The notes: a model not told the origin generated them from the letters alone. A stretch of 64,000 nt of DNA from Cloacibacterium normanense (GCF_002943105.1 NZ_PTPZ01000003.1:62001-126000), one strand, 5' to 3'. Counted from the first letter of the stretch, positions 52,047 to 61,524 are shown. Made by a program: numbers and translations.

Positions 52047-53717
52047 TTATTTTTTCCTTTTAAAATCTTCGTCTTTTATGACCATTTTATAAGCGAGCCA
52101 TAATCCGAAAACCGAAGCAATGATGAAGAAAAACATCGCTATCGAAATTCCAAAAATTTGAAAATTAGGAACTCTCATCAATAGAGATGAGCCAATGATT
52201 AATGCAGCAATAATAAGTGCGATGGAAATTCTATTGGCTACTTTTTGGAAGGCATCTGTAAATCGTTCTTCGTCAAGTGCATCTATTTTGAGCTCAAACT
52301 GATTCTGAGCTAAGTTTTCGGTGATTTTATTGAGTCTTTCCGGAAGATTTTCGGCTAATTTTTTGGTTTCTATCAATTGAGCAAAGAAATTTTCGGGTTT
52401 GGCTTCGTGAGCCATTTTTTTGACCATCATTTTCTCCAAAATCTGCTTCATATTTTCAGCCAAATCATATTGAGGAGCGAGAACCGCTACAATTTGGTCT
52501 AAATTCAATAAAATTTTTCCAAGAATATTTAGTTCTACCGCAATTCTTATTCCTTTTTCTGCGGCAATTTTATTCATTCTGATGAGCATTTTTCCCGTTT
52601 GCATTTCTGCGGCATTTCTGTTCTGAGAATCCAGCACAATTCGGTTGATTTCTTTTTTGAAACCAATAATATCTGCGTTTTTATCATCTTGACTGATTTC
52701 TATAAGCACTTTAGAAACTTCTTCGCCATTGTATTTGCTGATGGCAATGAGCAATTTCAAAATTTGTTCCTGCAAATTTGGACTGAATTTCGCCACCATT
52801 CCTAAATCCATTAAGGCAATTTTTCGGTCTTTGGTCAGGTGTACATTTCCTGGATGTGGATCTGCATGTGCAAAACCATCAAAAATAATTTGTTGAAGAT
52901 AAGATTCTACCAATTCATCAATGAGCACCGAAAAATCGATTTCTGTTTTTTGAATTCCATGTACAGAAGTAATTTTTTGACCTTCCACGAAATCCATTGT
53001 CAAAATTTTAGAACTAGAGTAGTCTAAAACAGGTTGAGGAATCACAATATGCTCAAATTTTTCTAAATTTTTGCCCAGAGCAATCAGATTTTGAGCTTCT
53101 CTGTTGTAATCTAGTTCGTGAATGAGAATATGTCTCATCTCGTCTAGAACATCGTCTATTCCGTATTTTTTGGCGGTTTTAGAATGTTTTACAGCAAGGT
53201 CTGATAATTCTTTCAGCGTGTCTAAATCTTCGATGAAATTTTTACGAATTCCCTGTCTTTGAATTTTCACTGCTACTTCTTTTCCGGAGCGCAAAACCGC
53301 TTTGTGAACTTGCCCAATACTTGCCGAAGCCAATGGTTGGGTTTCAAAACTTAAAAAAGCTTTGGAAATCTTCGTCCCTAATTCCTCTTCCACTATTTTT
53401 TGGATTTCAGAATACGGAATTTCCTCTACATCATCTTGTAGAGAAGCCAATGCCAATAAATAAGTTTCTGGCAATAAATCTGGTCTTGTAGAAAGAGTTT
53501 GCCCGATTTTTACATAAGTCGGCCCCATATTTTTAAGGTCTTCTACCAATTCTTCTGGCGAAGTGTAGCGATTAGACTCTTCAGAAAGTTCCTGATCTTC
53601 TGCCAATTCATCAAGTGCTTTGTCTGAAGCAGCCGATAAAATATCGCTGTTTCTATATTTGAGTACCAAAGAAATGAATTTCTGGTATTTTTTTAGGTTT
53701 TCGGGAATGATATTCAT
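52047..53717 (-). CDS. AarF/UbiB-family atypical kinase (ABC1)
   Basis: A 556-residue protein with an N-terminal helical region containing PTYVKIGQTLSTRPDLLP, the UbiB-specific KxGQ motif, the nucleotide loop ASASIGQVHKAVLRSGKEVAVKIQR, the catalytic HADPHPGNV and the DLGM metal motif. Two membrane helices close the protein (ISIALIIAALIIGSSLLM and ISIAMFFFIIASVFGLWLAY). UbiB-family ATPases support isoprenoid quinone synthesis; Bacteroidota make menaquinone, so its role is indirect. It precedes the mla genes on the minus strand by about 140 bp. Confidence 0.93.
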   Translation of the reverse strand: MNIIPENLKKYQKFISLVLKYRNSDILSAASDKALDELAEDQELSEESNRYTSPEELVEDLKNMGPTYVKIGQTLSTRPDLLPETYLLALASLQDDVEEIPYSEIQKIVEEELGTKISKAFLSFETQPLASASIGQVHKAVLRSGKEVAVKIQRQGIRKNFIEDLDTLKELSDLAVKHSKTAKKYGIDDVLDEMRHILIHELDYNREAQNLIALGKNLEKFEHIVIPQPVLDYSSSKILTMDFVEGQKITSVHGIQKTEIDFSVLIDELVESYLQQIIFDGFAHADPHPGNVHLTKDRKIALMDLGMVAKFSPNLQEQILKLLIAISKYNGEEVSKVLIEISQDDKNADIIGFKKEINRIVLDSQNRNAAEMQTGKMLIRMNKIAAEKGIRIAVELNILGKILLNLDQIVAVLAPQYDLAENMKQILEKMMVKKMAHEAKPENFFAQLIETKKLAENLPERLNKITENLAQNQFELKIDALDEERFTDAFQKVANRISIALIIAALIIGSSLLMRVPNFQIFGISIAMFFFIIASVFGLWLAYKMVIKDEDFKRKK

Positions 53718-53842
53718 AGGAAATGGGTTGTTTTTTCAAGAGCAAATTAATTGAGAATAAGTGGCTTATCTGTTACAAAATTTGAAGGGGTAATTTCAAA
53801 ATTTTAAGGATGAATAATTTTTTATGGTTTGCCTAATAATTT

Positions 53843-53850
53843 TATCTTTG
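53843..53850 (+). promoter_or_regulatory. Candidate -7 box for serine dehydratase
   Basis: TATCTTTG, 25 bp before the ATG at 53876. Confidence 0.45.
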
Positions 53851-53875
53851 TAAAAATCATTTATCAATAATCAAT

Positions 53876-55297
53876 ATGGAGAGTATTTCGGTTTTTGAAA
53901 TCATAAAAGTAGGAATTGGGCCGTCTTCGTCTCATACGATGGGACCTTGGAATGCAGCGGAAATGTTTCTGAGCGAAATCAGAAGAAATCACCAGATTTC
54001 AGAGGTGGCAGAAGTGTATGTGGAGTTCTTTGGTTCGCTTGCCAAAACAGGAATCGGTCACGGAACAGATATTGCCGGAATGCTGGGTTTAAGCGGAGAA
54101 AATTTCAAAAAAATAGATACCGATAAAATAGATGCTAAAATTGCCGAAATCAAAAATTCTGGAAAATTGATTTTAGGAGCTGAAAAAGAAATTCCTTTTA
54201 TTTATGGGAAACATTTGGTGCTCAATATGCAAAAATCTTTAGATTTTCACCCAAATGGAATGATTTTCAAAGCGGTTTTTAACAACGGCGAAATTTTAGA
54301 AAAAGACTACTATTCTGTTGGTGGCGGTTTTGTGGCGACGCAAGAAGATAATTCTATTGAAAGTCACTGTATCAGAACACCTTATCCTTGTCATAAAGGC
54401 GAAGATATTTCAAAATATTGTGAAAAATTAGGAGTACAGAGACTTTCTGATTTGGTGTACATCAATGAAGAAGCTTGGAGAACCAAAGAAGAAACTAGAA
54501 GTGAAGCACTTTACATTTGGCAACAGATTAAAGAATGCATTTACAAAGGCGTTAATAAAGAAGGCGTTTTACCGGGTGGACTTAATGTAACGAGAAGAGC
54601 TGCAGATTTTAATCGAAAATTATTAGGCGAGGACGTTATTTACAAAAACATAAACGAATGGTTTGCTGCGGTAAAAAATTCTCCTAAAGATTTCAATCAA
54701 ATTACCCGTTGGATTTCGTGTTTTGCATTAGCGGTAAACGAAGAAAATGCCAGTTTTGGTAGAATTATCACAGCGCCAACGAATGGAGCGAGTGGTGTAA
54801 TTCCTGCGGTGCTCATGTATTCTCAAACTTTTACAGAATTCAACTCTGAAGAAGATATCATCAGATTTATTTTAGTGGCGGGAGAAATCGGTACGCTTTT
54901 CAAGAAAAATGCAACAATTTCTGCAGCGATGGGAGGTTGCCAAGCAGAAATCGGAGTTTCTTCGGCGATGGCTGCAGCTGGTTTAACAGAAATTTCGGGC
55001 GGAACTCCAGCTCAAGTAATGATGGCGGCAGAAATTGCGATGGAACATCACCTTGGTCTTACTTGCGACCCAATTGGTGGATTGGTGCAAATTCCATGTA
55101 TTGAGAGAAATTCTATGGGCGCCATGAAAGCGATTACCGCTTGTCATATCGCGTTAGAAAGCGATCCTTCTAAAGCCAGAGTTTCTCTGGATGATGTCAT
55201 TAAATCCATGTGGGAAACCGCTCTTGACATGAATTCTAAGTACAAAGAAACTTCTGAAGGTGGTTTAGCAGTTGCCGTGAACGTTGCAGAATGTTAA
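53876..55297 (+). CDS. sdaA: L-serine ammonia-lyase (iron-sulfur, single chain)
   Basis: A 473-residue [4Fe-4S] serine dehydratase that makes pyruvate and ammonia. The beta domain begins [23 protein letters not shown] with the serine-binding SSSHT motif; the alpha domain has [31 protein letters not shown], and [18 protein letters not shown], where the cysteines of the cluster are visible. Both chains of the two-subunit form are fused, as usual in Gram-negatives. It precedes a small conserved gene by 71 bp. Confidence 0.95.
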   Translation: MESISVFEIIKVGIGPSSSHTMGPWNAAEMFLSEIRRNHQISEVAEVYVEFFGSLAKTGIGHGTDIAGMLGLSGENFKKIDTDKIDAKIAEIKNSGKLILGAEKEIPFIYGKHLVLNMQKSLDFHPNGMIFKAVFNNGEILEKDYYSVGGGFVATQEDNSIESHCIRTPYPCHKGEDISKYCEKLGVQRLSDLVYINEEAWRTKEETRSEALYIWQQIKECIYKGVNKEGVLPGGLNVTRRAADFNRKLLGEDVIYKNINEWFAAVKNSPKDFNQITRWISCFALAVNEENASFGRIITAPTNGASGVIPAVLMYSQTFTEFNSEEDIIRFILVAGEIGTLFKKNATISAAMGGCQAEIGVSSAMAAAGLTEISGGTPAQVMMAAEIAMEHHLGLTCDPIGGLVQIPCIERNSMGAMKAITACHIALESDPSKARVSLDDVIKSMWETALDMNSKYKETSEGGLAVAVNVAEC

Positions 55298-55368
55298 TGA
55301 AATTTTGAGGAAGATAACCTCCATTTATTTTCTAAAAATTCTTAACTTGTGCCGTTGAATTTTTATCA

Positions 55369-55758
55369 ATGGCTACCATTATCAAACCCAATATTGCTCC
55401 CGAATTGCTCTCACAACTCGACACTAAATTCGAGGAAGAGAAACAAGTTATCGTGCACTGTGGTTTTCAGAATAATTATTTGATTGGAAATCTCGTAAGA
55501 ATTTGGCGCACCACGTTTTTGGTGGATAAATTTACGGGACATAGAAGTCAACTTTTATTCTGGGAAAATATCTCTATGTTTCCTTATTGGACGGAAGTTC
55601 CACCTGTGAAAGAATATTGGTTTACCTTAATTTTTTCTGGATTGCCTAAAGATTGTAAACTCTTTGATTTTGTAGAAGAAATTCCGCAAGAAGGAGGTTT
55701 TCTGGTGACTGATATTGATAGAAATGAAAGCGATGTTTATACTATAAAATTAATTTAA
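55369..55758 (+). CDS. Conserved hypothetical protein, 129 aa
   Basis: I do not recognise a named domain in this 129-residue cytosolic protein. It has a strand-rich core (QVIVHCGFQNNYLIGNLVRIWRTTFLVDKFTGHRSQLLFWENI) and a C-terminal region with GLPKDCKLFDFVEEIP. The high aromatic content and lack of signal suggest a compact intracellular fold. Its stop codon at 55758 abuts the next ATG directly, so it is co-transcribed with the DUF1684 gene. Function unknown. Confidence 0.75.
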   Translation: MATIIKPNIAPELLSQLDTKFEEEKQVIVHCGFQNNYLIGNLVRIWRTTFLVDKFTGHRSQLLFWENISMFPYWTEVPPVKEYWFTLIFSGLPKDCKLFDFVEEIPQEGGFLVTDIDRNESDVYTIKLI

Positions 55759-56403
55759 ATGAAGAAGATTTACTTACTTTTACTCTTAGTTTCAAGTTTT
55801 GCCTTTGGTCAAGGTCTTAAAAATAAAACCGACAAAAAACAATTTCCTGCAGAAATTCTAGAAATAGAAACCTTCCAAAAAGAACTCAATCGAGAATACA
55901 AAACAGAGGAAGAAACACCTTTGCGTGGCACTAATTTCAAGAAATTCAAGTCTCATCCCTTTTTTCCTATTGATTTAACTTATCGTGTAAAAGCGAAATT
56001 GGTAAAAACTGAAAACGCGGTTCCTTTTGAAATTCCTACTTCGTCTGGAAGAACCAAAAAATACAGAGAATTCGGGAAAGCCTATTTCACACTGAATGGA
56101 GCAGAACAGGTTTTGACGGTTTATCAAAGTTTAGCCTTGTTAGATGACCCAGAATATCAGGATTATTTATTTTTGCCTTTCAAAGATGAAACCAACGGAA
56201 AAGATACGTATGGTGGCGGAAGATATTTGGACTTAAGAATTCCTCAAAATGATGAATTGATTATTGATTTCAATAAAGCGTATCATCCGTTATGTGCTTA
56301 TAACGCTACCGATTACAGTTGCCCAATTGTTCCTCAGAATAACTGGTTGCAATTACCAATCGAAGCAGGTGTGAAATACCAAGATATTTGGTTTGAGCAT
56401 TAG
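55759..56403 (+). CDS. DUF1684 domain-containing protein
   Basis: A 214-residue secreted protein with signal MKKIYLLLLLVSSFAFGQ. The DUF1684 core is recognisable: RGTNFKKFKSHPFFPIDLTYRVKAKL, then YLFLPFKDETNGKDTYGGGRYLDLRIP and YHPLCAYNATDYSCPIVPQNNWLQLPIEAGV. The conserved histidine, cysteine and P-x-N pattern suggest a binding pocket, but activity is unknown. It follows the 129-aa gene without a gap. A long palindromic element lies between it and the convergent hydrolase. Confidence 0.9.
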   Translation: MKKIYLLLLLVSSFAFGQGLKNKTDKKQFPAEILEIETFQKELNREYKTEEETPLRGTNFKKFKSHPFFPIDLTYRVKAKLVKTENAVPFEIPTSSGRTKKYREFGKAYFTLNGAEQVLTVYQSLALLDDPEYQDYLFLPFKDETNGKDTYGGGRYLDLRIPQNDELIIDFNKAYHPLCAYNATDYSCPIVPQNNWLQLPIEAGVKYQDIWFEH

Positions 56404-56406
56404 TTT

Positions 56407-56610
56407 CTAGATTCTAGATGTGAGATACTAGATACAAAACATGAGATGTGAGCATCTCAAAAGGTTGCATAAACTGAAAATTCAAAATTTATTTTCCTCT
56501 ATTCAAAGAAAGTAAATTTTGAATTTTTTATTTTAAAATCTAAATCCTAAGTCCTTAAACCTAAACCTAAACCTAAACCTAAACCTTAGCATCTCACATC
56601 TAGAATCTAG
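56407..56610. repeat. Nested palindromic element with CCTAAA hexamer array
   Basis: Perfect 20-bp inverted ends of TCTAGA-rich sequence at 56407-56426 and 56591-56610, an inner perfect inverted pair AATTCAAAATTTA / TAAATTTTGAATT (56479-56491 and 56513-56525) that can act as a terminator, and about five tandem CCTAAA units at 56558-56588. It fills the convergent gap between two genes. Confidence 0.8.
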
Positions 56611-56613
56611 CAT

Positions 56614-57687
56614 CTATTTTACCACCGCATTGATTTTATCCCAAAGTGCTGCATCAAAACCAGACAATGCAAAATTAGGATTCTGCGGATCCGAAGCATC
56701 GCCCATTCTGATGACCACCATATTTTTACTCGGAATTACATAAATTCTTTGATCTTCTGCGCCCATTGCTGCATACATATCTGCAGGAGCATTAGGAACT
56801 AAAGCAGTAGGATAAACCGTTTGCGAGCCCGGAACCATATATTTAGATTTTCCGTTGAGCCACCAAAGATAACCGTAAGAAGGATTGATATTTTGAGAAG
56901 TAGAAATGGCTTCGTTCAGATAAGTTTCATTGATGATTTGTTCGTTTTTCCATTTTCCTTTGTTCAGGAAAAGCAGTCCAAATCTCGCCATACTTCTGGT
57001 ATTGCTATGATAAATGGTGAAAATAGTCCCGAAATTCCAGAAACCATCCATTCCGATTTTATTTTTCAGTTTAGCATTAAAATAATTCTCAAAAGTTTGG
57101 TTGCTCGAAGCGGCCACTACATCTATTAATTTCTGAAAAACATTGCTGTAAGACCATCTCGTTCCTGCATCTGCCAAATACGTGAGGTTAGATTTGATTA
57201 CCCAATTGCTTTCGTCATTTAAGCCCGAAGTCATGGTGAGTAGATGTCTCGGCGTGATGAGGTTTTCTTTTTCCAGAGGTTCGCTTGTCCAGCCGTTTCC
57301 TAAATATTGAGAAACTTTATTGTTGATATTCAGTAAACCTTCTTGTTGAGCAATTCCTGTGGTGGTAGAAACCAGCGTTTTTCCTGCGCTATTCCATTGC
57401 CAAGTTGCAGTAGCATTGTGCCCGTTGAAATATTCTTCCATTACAATTCTACCGTTTACGAGAATCATAAAAGATTTAGAATGTTTTTCTGCCAAGAAAT
57501 CTTTAAGCGGTTGCACTGCGCTTTGGTTCCAACCGAGACTGGCGATAGATTTGGTTTCCCAATTGTTGTCTGTATTATTAGGGAAATACATGGTTTCTGC
57601 GGGAGTTGGTGTTGGTTCATCATCACTACTGCTGCAACTCAAAAACGGAAGTAATACTAAAAGAGGTAGAAATTTCAAAATTTTCAT
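56614..57687 (-). CDS. Serine hydrolase lipoprotein, beta-lactamase/class C type
   Basis: A 357-residue lipoprotein: MKILKFLPLLVLLPFLSC then an acidic SSSDDEPTPTP stretch, which in Bacteroidota often directs lipoproteins to the cell surface. The catalytic domain has NSAGKTLVSTT (SxxK with the serine near residue 97), WSYSNVFQ (YxN) and a late glycine-rich segment AMGAEDQRIYVI in the place of the KTG box. Such enzymes are penicillin-binding-like esterases or amidases; substrate unknown. It is a single gene convergent with the DUF1684 gene across the palindromic element. Confidence 0.87.
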   Translation of the reverse strand: MKILKFLPLLVLLPFLSCSSSDDEPTPTPAETMYFPNNTDNNWETKSIASLGWNQSAVQPLKDFLAEKHSKSFMILVNGRIVMEEYFNGHNATATWQWNSAGKTLVSTTTGIAQQEGLLNINNKVSQYLGNGWTSEPLEKENLITPRHLLTMTSGLNDESNWVIKSNLTYLADAGTRWSYSNVFQKLIDVVAASSNQTFENYFNAKLKNKIGMDGFWNFGTIFTIYHSNTRSMARFGLLFLNKGKWKNEQIINETYLNEAISTSQNINPSYGYLWWLNGKSKYMVPGSQTVYPTALVPNAPADMYAAMGAEDQRIYVIPSKNMVVIRMGDASDPQNPNFALSGFDAALWDKINAVVK

Positions 57688-57858
57688 CAGCTGGTTTTAG
57701 CTCTTTGATGGGGTTTTTTGGGGAAGGTTAAATTTTTGGAAATATAAATTTTTCACACGTAGTTTGTCATTCCTTAGGAATCTATATTCTGTGATTATTT
57801 TCCAAAGTCGGAGAATTTAAAGAGAAGAATAAATTAAATTTGTGAACTATTATTGAAT

Positions 57859-58623
57859 TTATTTTGATTTTTCATAACTTAAAAAAAGATATTCTGTAAT
57901 TGTTTTAGCAAGATTTACTGTTAAAATTGCATGTCTTTCGTCAATTTTATAAGTTGTTTTGGAAGGTGCTGAACCATGAGAGTCACTAAATGTATTTCTT
58001 AAGCCCGATACTCCGTTAATTATACTAAATACGCCAGAAAGTATTTGTTTAAGGTTATCGTCTTCATAATCCCCCGGCGACATTTTTAGGATTGAAGCGA
58101 CATTTTTGTAAAGCTTAATTAGATTTCCATCATATTCGTGTTTTTGTTTTTTTTTTGACTCAAGAATAAATAGGCAAATGGATTCAATTAATGTTCTTGA
58201 AGTTGTTACAGCTCCATCAAAGTCTTTATTAGCAATTTTATAATTGCACTTTCTGATTTGCTCGTGAATATACTCAAAGGAAATTCTATCAAGTTCTTTT
58301 GTTTCAACTAATTCTGTTATATCAATGTCAAAGTCTGGATAATATATTACTTCCGTTATTTCTGGTTCGTTATCCAAAAGTGGATAAACTAAAAGTAAAG
58401 CTTGAAAAATTTCTTCCTTATCTTTTGCGGATAAATTGTCTAATTTTTCTTGGAAATGTGGATGCGATTTAATATGAAATGTGCTTAATCTTGAATACCA
58501 ACGACTTCCGAATGTACTTGATTCATCTAGAAAAGACACAGAATGTCTTAATAAATCTGCTAAATCCTGACGACCTTTGTAGATTAAAACCTTTCTTAAT
58601 TTTTTAATGTCTGAATCCTCCAT
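57859..58623 (-). CDS. Abortive infection family protein (Abi_C domain)
   Basis: The 254 residues end in the Abi_C (abortive infection C-terminal) domain, with YKNVASILKM, ILSGVFSIINGVSGLRNTFSDSHGSAP and RHAILTVNLAKTITEYLF, where the R-N...SHG and the following helix are diagnostic. The N-terminal half is helical with a conserved RQDLADLLRHSVSF. Genes with this domain protect against phage by halting infected cells, though this protein's trigger and action are unknown. It is a lone accessory gene between core genes and is preceded by the boundary element B (58682-58745), as is the DndC-like operon. Confidence 0.85.
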   Translation of the reverse strand: MEDSDIKKLRKVLIYKGRQDLADLLRHSVSFLDESSTFGSRWYSRLSTFHIKSHPHFQEKLDNLSAKDKEEIFQALLLVYPLLDNEPEITEVIYYPDFDIDITELVETKELDRISFEYIHEQIRKCNYKIANKDFDGAVTTSRTLIESICLFILESKKKQKHEYDGNLIKLYKNVASILKMSPGDYEDDNLKQILSGVFSIINGVSGLRNTFSDSHGSAPSKTTYKIDERHAILTVNLAKTITEYLFLSYEKSK

Positions 58624-58681
58624 TTAATTATATATTTTTTTCAAAACAAACATACTTAATTTGTTCTTTTTTGGAATTTTA

Positions 58682-58745
58682 TTCCCACTAAATTAAAAAA
58701 TAAACTCCACACTACATTAGGGAAAACCGTAAAATGTTTAAAAAT
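58682..58745. repeat. Island-boundary element, copy B
   Basis: CCCACTAAATTAAAAAATA, 17 bases, then GGGAAAACCGTAA, at the same spacing as copy A (18865-18930), followed by TTTAAAAAT. The hairpin TTAGGG-AAAA-CCGTAA has one mismatch here. It starts 59 bp before the ATG of the Abi_C gene. Confidence 0.75.
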
Positions 58746-58831
58746 AGAAATTTAGATTCCTTCGGAAATCGCAGATTAGACGCAGTCAATGACAAAGTGT
58801 ATGGATAATTTTATTATTTGCAATTACACAC

Positions 58832-58862
58832 AAAAAAATCGCCACATCATTGTAACGATTTT
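58832..58862 (-). terminator. Terminator after mtaB
   Basis: AATCGCCACA / TGTAACGATT stem with a minus-strand T-run; very like the RNase G terminator at 19002-19032. Confidence 0.75.
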
Positions 58863-58919
58863 GTAAAATTTATATTTAGAATTTTCACATCCTTTAGGAT
58901 AAGAGGAAATGAAAATTTC

Positions 58920-60269
58920 TTACACTTTCGCCAAAAACTCCTCAAAAATAGGAGAGATAGAAACCGTTCCGTCTGGTTGAATTTTATCTAGTTTTACCAT
59001 TTCTATTTGGTTGATAGAACTCGCATCAAATGGTTTCTGAACGCGTACATAATTTTCGGTGAAACCAAACATTTTTCCGTCTTTTTCTTCGTGTTCCCAA
59101 AGTACAGGTAAGGTTTTCCCAAGTTGCATTTGGTAAAATGCCATTTTCTTTTTCTCAGAAAGAATTCGGAGCATTTTGTTGCGTTTTTTACGTTCGGCAA
59201 TCGGTACAATTCCTTCCATTTCTACCGCTTCTGTATTTTCTCTTTCAGAATACGTAAAAACGTGTAAATAACTGATTGGTAATTCGTTAATGAAATTATA
59301 AGTTTCTAAAAATTTCTCTTCGGTTTCTCCCGGAAATCCTACAATTACATCTACACCAATCGCAGCATCGGGCATTACTTCTCTAATTTTAGAAACTCTA
59401 TCGCTGTACAATTTGGTGAGGTATCTTCGCTTCATTTTTTTGAGCAAATCATCGCTTCCACTTTGTAATGGAATATGGAAATGTGGCACAAAACTCTTGC
59501 TTTCTGCTACCAAATCTATGGTTTCGTCTTTCAGTAAATTCGGTTCAATAGAAGAAATTCTAATTCTCTCAATTCCCTCTACTTTATTGAGTTCTTTCAC
59601 CAAATCTAGGAAAGTATGCTCATGTTTTTTATTGCCAAATTCGCCTTTTCCGTAATCGCCAATGTTTACACCCGTCAAAACAATTTCTTTGATGTCTTTT
59701 TCGGCAATTTTTTTGGCATTTTTCACTACGTTTTCTACGGTGTCACTTCTAGAAATTCCTCTAGCCAAAGGAATCGTGCAATAGGTACATTTATAATCGC
59801 AACCATCTTGAACCTTCAAAAAAGCTCTGGTTCTGTCGCCAATAGAATAACTTCCGATGAAAAAGTCGGTTTCTTCTATTTCGCAAGAGTGAACTTGAGC
59901 GTGCTGTTCAGATTTTTCTAAATCTTCGAGATAACTCAGAATATTGAATTTTTCTTTGGCTCCTAAAACCAAATCTACGCCTTCAATGGCAGAAATTTCT
60001 TCGGGTTTTAGTTGGGCATAACAACCTACAATCACTACCAAACCATCAGGATTGGCTTTCATGGCACGTTTTACATGAAGTTTACATTCCTTGTCTGCAT
60101 TATCGGTTACAGAACAAGTATTGATAATATAAACATTTGCAGCATCGTCAAAACTTACTTTTTGGTAACCTGCACCAGTCAATTGTCTGGCAATAGTAGA
60201 GGTTTCCGCAAAGTTCAGTTTGCAACCCAGCGTATGAAAAGCAGCGGTTTTTGTAGTGAAATTTTCCAT
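58920..60269 (-). CDS. mtaB: tRNA (t6A37)-methylthiotransferase MtaB
   Basis: A 449-residue radical SAM enzyme that turns t6A37 into ms2t6A37 in tRNA. The N-terminal UPF0004 domain starts AAFHTLGCKLNFAETSTIA and holds the auxiliary cluster cysteines (CSV, CYAQL), the radical SAM motif is QDGCDYKCTYCTIP (CxxxCxxC), and a C-terminal TRAM-like domain closes the protein. The GCKLN rather than GCQMN start places it with MtaB and not MiaB or RimO. It is a single transcription unit. Confidence 0.94.
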   Translation of the reverse strand: MENFTTKTAAFHTLGCKLNFAETSTIARQLTGAGYQKVSFDDAANVYIINTCSVTDNADKECKLHVKRAMKANPDGLVVIVGCYAQLKPEEISAIEGVDLVLGAKEKFNILSYLEDLEKSEQHAQVHSCEIEETDFFIGSYSIGDRTRAFLKVQDGCDYKCTYCTIPLARGISRSDTVENVVKNAKKIAEKDIKEIVLTGVNIGDYGKGEFGNKKHEHTFLDLVKELNKVEGIERIRISSIEPNLLKDETIDLVAESKSFVPHFHIPLQSGSDDLLKKMKRRYLTKLYSDRVSKIREVMPDAAIGVDVIVGFPGETEEKFLETYNFINELPISYLHVFTYSERENTEAVEMEGIVPIAERKKRNKMLRILSEKKKMAFYQMQLGKTLPVLWEHEEKDGKMFGFTENYVRVQKPFDASSINQIEMVKLDKIQPDGTVSISPIFEEFLAKV

Positions 60270-60350
60270 AATAAATTGGGTGCAAATTTACGGAAAAAAT
60301 ATTTAGAATGAACTGAACAGAGGTTTTGATGAAATTTTATCAAAATTAAT
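60270..60350. other. Start of the long gene-free stretch before mtaB
   Basis: The stretch 60270-60737 has no gene. It begins with AT-rich sequence (likely the mtaB promoter), and is then occupied by the inverted repeat 60351-60421, the fold-back repeat 60489-60616 and the terminator 60665-60695. Confidence 0.6.
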
Positions 60351-60421
60351 TTCCCCGTCCCTAAAAGGTGTAATTTAGATAAAATTTTCAAGATATATTT
60401 GCACACTTTAGGGTTGGGGAA
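60351..60421. repeat. Imperfect long hairpin
   Basis: TTCCCCGTCCCTAAAAGG-TGT against ACACTTTAGGG-TTGGGGAA over a 31-nt loop. The arms have mismatches and small bulges but the pairing is extensive. No gene is on it. Confidence 0.5.
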
Positions 60422-60488
60422 AAGAAAAATTTCTTGGAAATGTTTTTCATTCAAAATCTAAAAACTATAAATTTTCCGAGTTTAGTGG

Positions 60489-60616
60489 CAGTCAAAGTCG
60501 AATCAAAGTCGAATCAAAGTCGAATCAAAGTCGAGTCAAGTTCGGGTTTTGTTCGGAAAAAGTACCCGTTTTCCGAAGCTGATTCGAGCTTGATTCGAAC
60601 ATGATTCGAACAAAAG
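60489..60616. repeat. Fold-back repeat with 11-bp tandem units
   Basis: Left arm: four tandem 11-bp units AGTCGAATCAA (60496-60539). Right arm (60579-60616): three units of the complementary TGATTCGAACA type. The apex is a perfect 9-bp hairpin TTCGGAAAA / TTTTCCGAA (60552-60577) with GTACCC in the loop. GAAAAAGTACCC and GCTGATTCGA are shared with the element at 16331-16490. Confidence 0.75.
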
Positions 60617-60664
60617 TGGTTTTTTGGTCAAATTTTTCGATGAAATGAGGTTTTAAAACATAAA

Positions 60665-60695
60665 AAATCCACAAATTTTTTGCATTTGTGGATTT
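60665..60695 (-). terminator. Terminator after cupin gene
   Basis: AAATCCACAAA / TTTGTGGATTT stem with T-run on the minus strand. Confidence 0.8.
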
Positions 60696-60737
60696 TTGGA
60701 AAGATAGTTTGAGTTTATATGGTTTTGTGTTTCGTTT

Positions 60738-61331
60738 TTATAGTTGATAAATTTTTTCAAAAGCTTCTTCTGGTAAATTCCAAGTGCAAGATGGTGCTTT
60801 GTCATTAAGAACCGCCCATTTTTTGTGCTCTAAGTCGAAAATTCTAACTCCACTTAGGTTCAGTTGGTTGGTTTTGTAAATATGTAAACTTACCGAAAGT
60901 GTAGGTTTATTGTTCACAATGCTGTGAATTCCGCCCATTTCTTCGGCAAAAGAAATGCCTTCTATCGCTACACCAGCGCCTTCATATTCTATAAAATCTT
61001 TGGTTTCTTTGTAATACACTTCGGTTAATTCACCTTTGAGGACTTTTATTTTTCCCTCGTAGTTTTTGTGGTCGTGAATCGCTGTTTTATTTTCAGCGCC
61101 CCATAACATGAGAATTGCTACAGCATTTTCATTGTTGAAAACAGGGAATCTTTTATACGTTTTGGCAGGAATATCTAGTTCGTTGATTTTGAAAACTTGG
61201 TTGTAGTCTTCGAAACGGAATTCGAATAGGTTTTCTACAACAGTATTAAAGTCTGCCGAGACATTTTGTAAGTCTTCTAAAGTTTGGGCTAGGGGTTTAG
61301 TCATTGTTCTTTCCATAATTTTTACAAGCAT
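60738..61331 (-). CDS. Cysteine dioxygenase-like cupin protein
   Basis: A 197-residue cupin resembling the type I cysteine dioxygenase family. The first cupin motif AIHDHKNYEGKIKVLKGELTEVYY supplies two histidines of the iron triad, the second motif MGGIHSIVNN gives the third, and SVSLHIYKTNQ follows. In the family the enzyme oxidises cysteine to cysteine sulfinate in the cytoplasm; bacterial forms differ in substrate. The N-terminus is uncertain, since ATGs at 61331, 61316 and 61304 are all in frame. It is a single gene. Confidence 0.82.
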   Translation of the reverse strand: MLVKIMERTMTKPLAQTLEDLQNVSADFNTVVENLFEFRFEDYNQVFKINELDIPAKTYKRFPVFNNENAVAILMLWGAENKTAIHDHKNYEGKIKVLKGELTEVYYKETKDFIEYEGAGVAIEGISFAEEMGGIHSIVNNKPTLSVSLHIYKTNQLNLSGVRIFDLEHKKWAVLNDKAPSCTWNLPEEAFEKIYQL

Positions 61332-61490
61332 GATTTTCAGTTGGTAAAATTATTAAAAACTGTGTTTTGAGACATCGATTTTGAGATGATTTACATCATG
61401 CAAGATTGTTGATTTTATAAAAGAATTTATGATTTTTATCAAAGTTTCTATTCTTAACATACATTTCGCTTCAGTTTTCTAAAAAAATAA

Positions 61491-61498
61491 TACCTTTG
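61491..61498 (+). promoter_or_regulatory. Candidate -7 box for glycan phosphorylase gene
   Basis: TACCTTTG, 26 bp before the ATG at 61525. Confidence 0.45.
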
Positions 61499-61524
61499 CA
61501 CCTGATTTTAAAGAAACGAGAAAA

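Noticed and set aside
57343-57700. Plus-strand frames opposite the serine hydrolase gene
   Set aside because: They are shadows of a clear lipoprotein gene on the minus strand.
60496-60539. CRISPR-like short tandem repeats
   Set aside because: The 11-bp units are directly adjacent with no spacers and are mirrored by complementary units, so this is a fold-back repeat.
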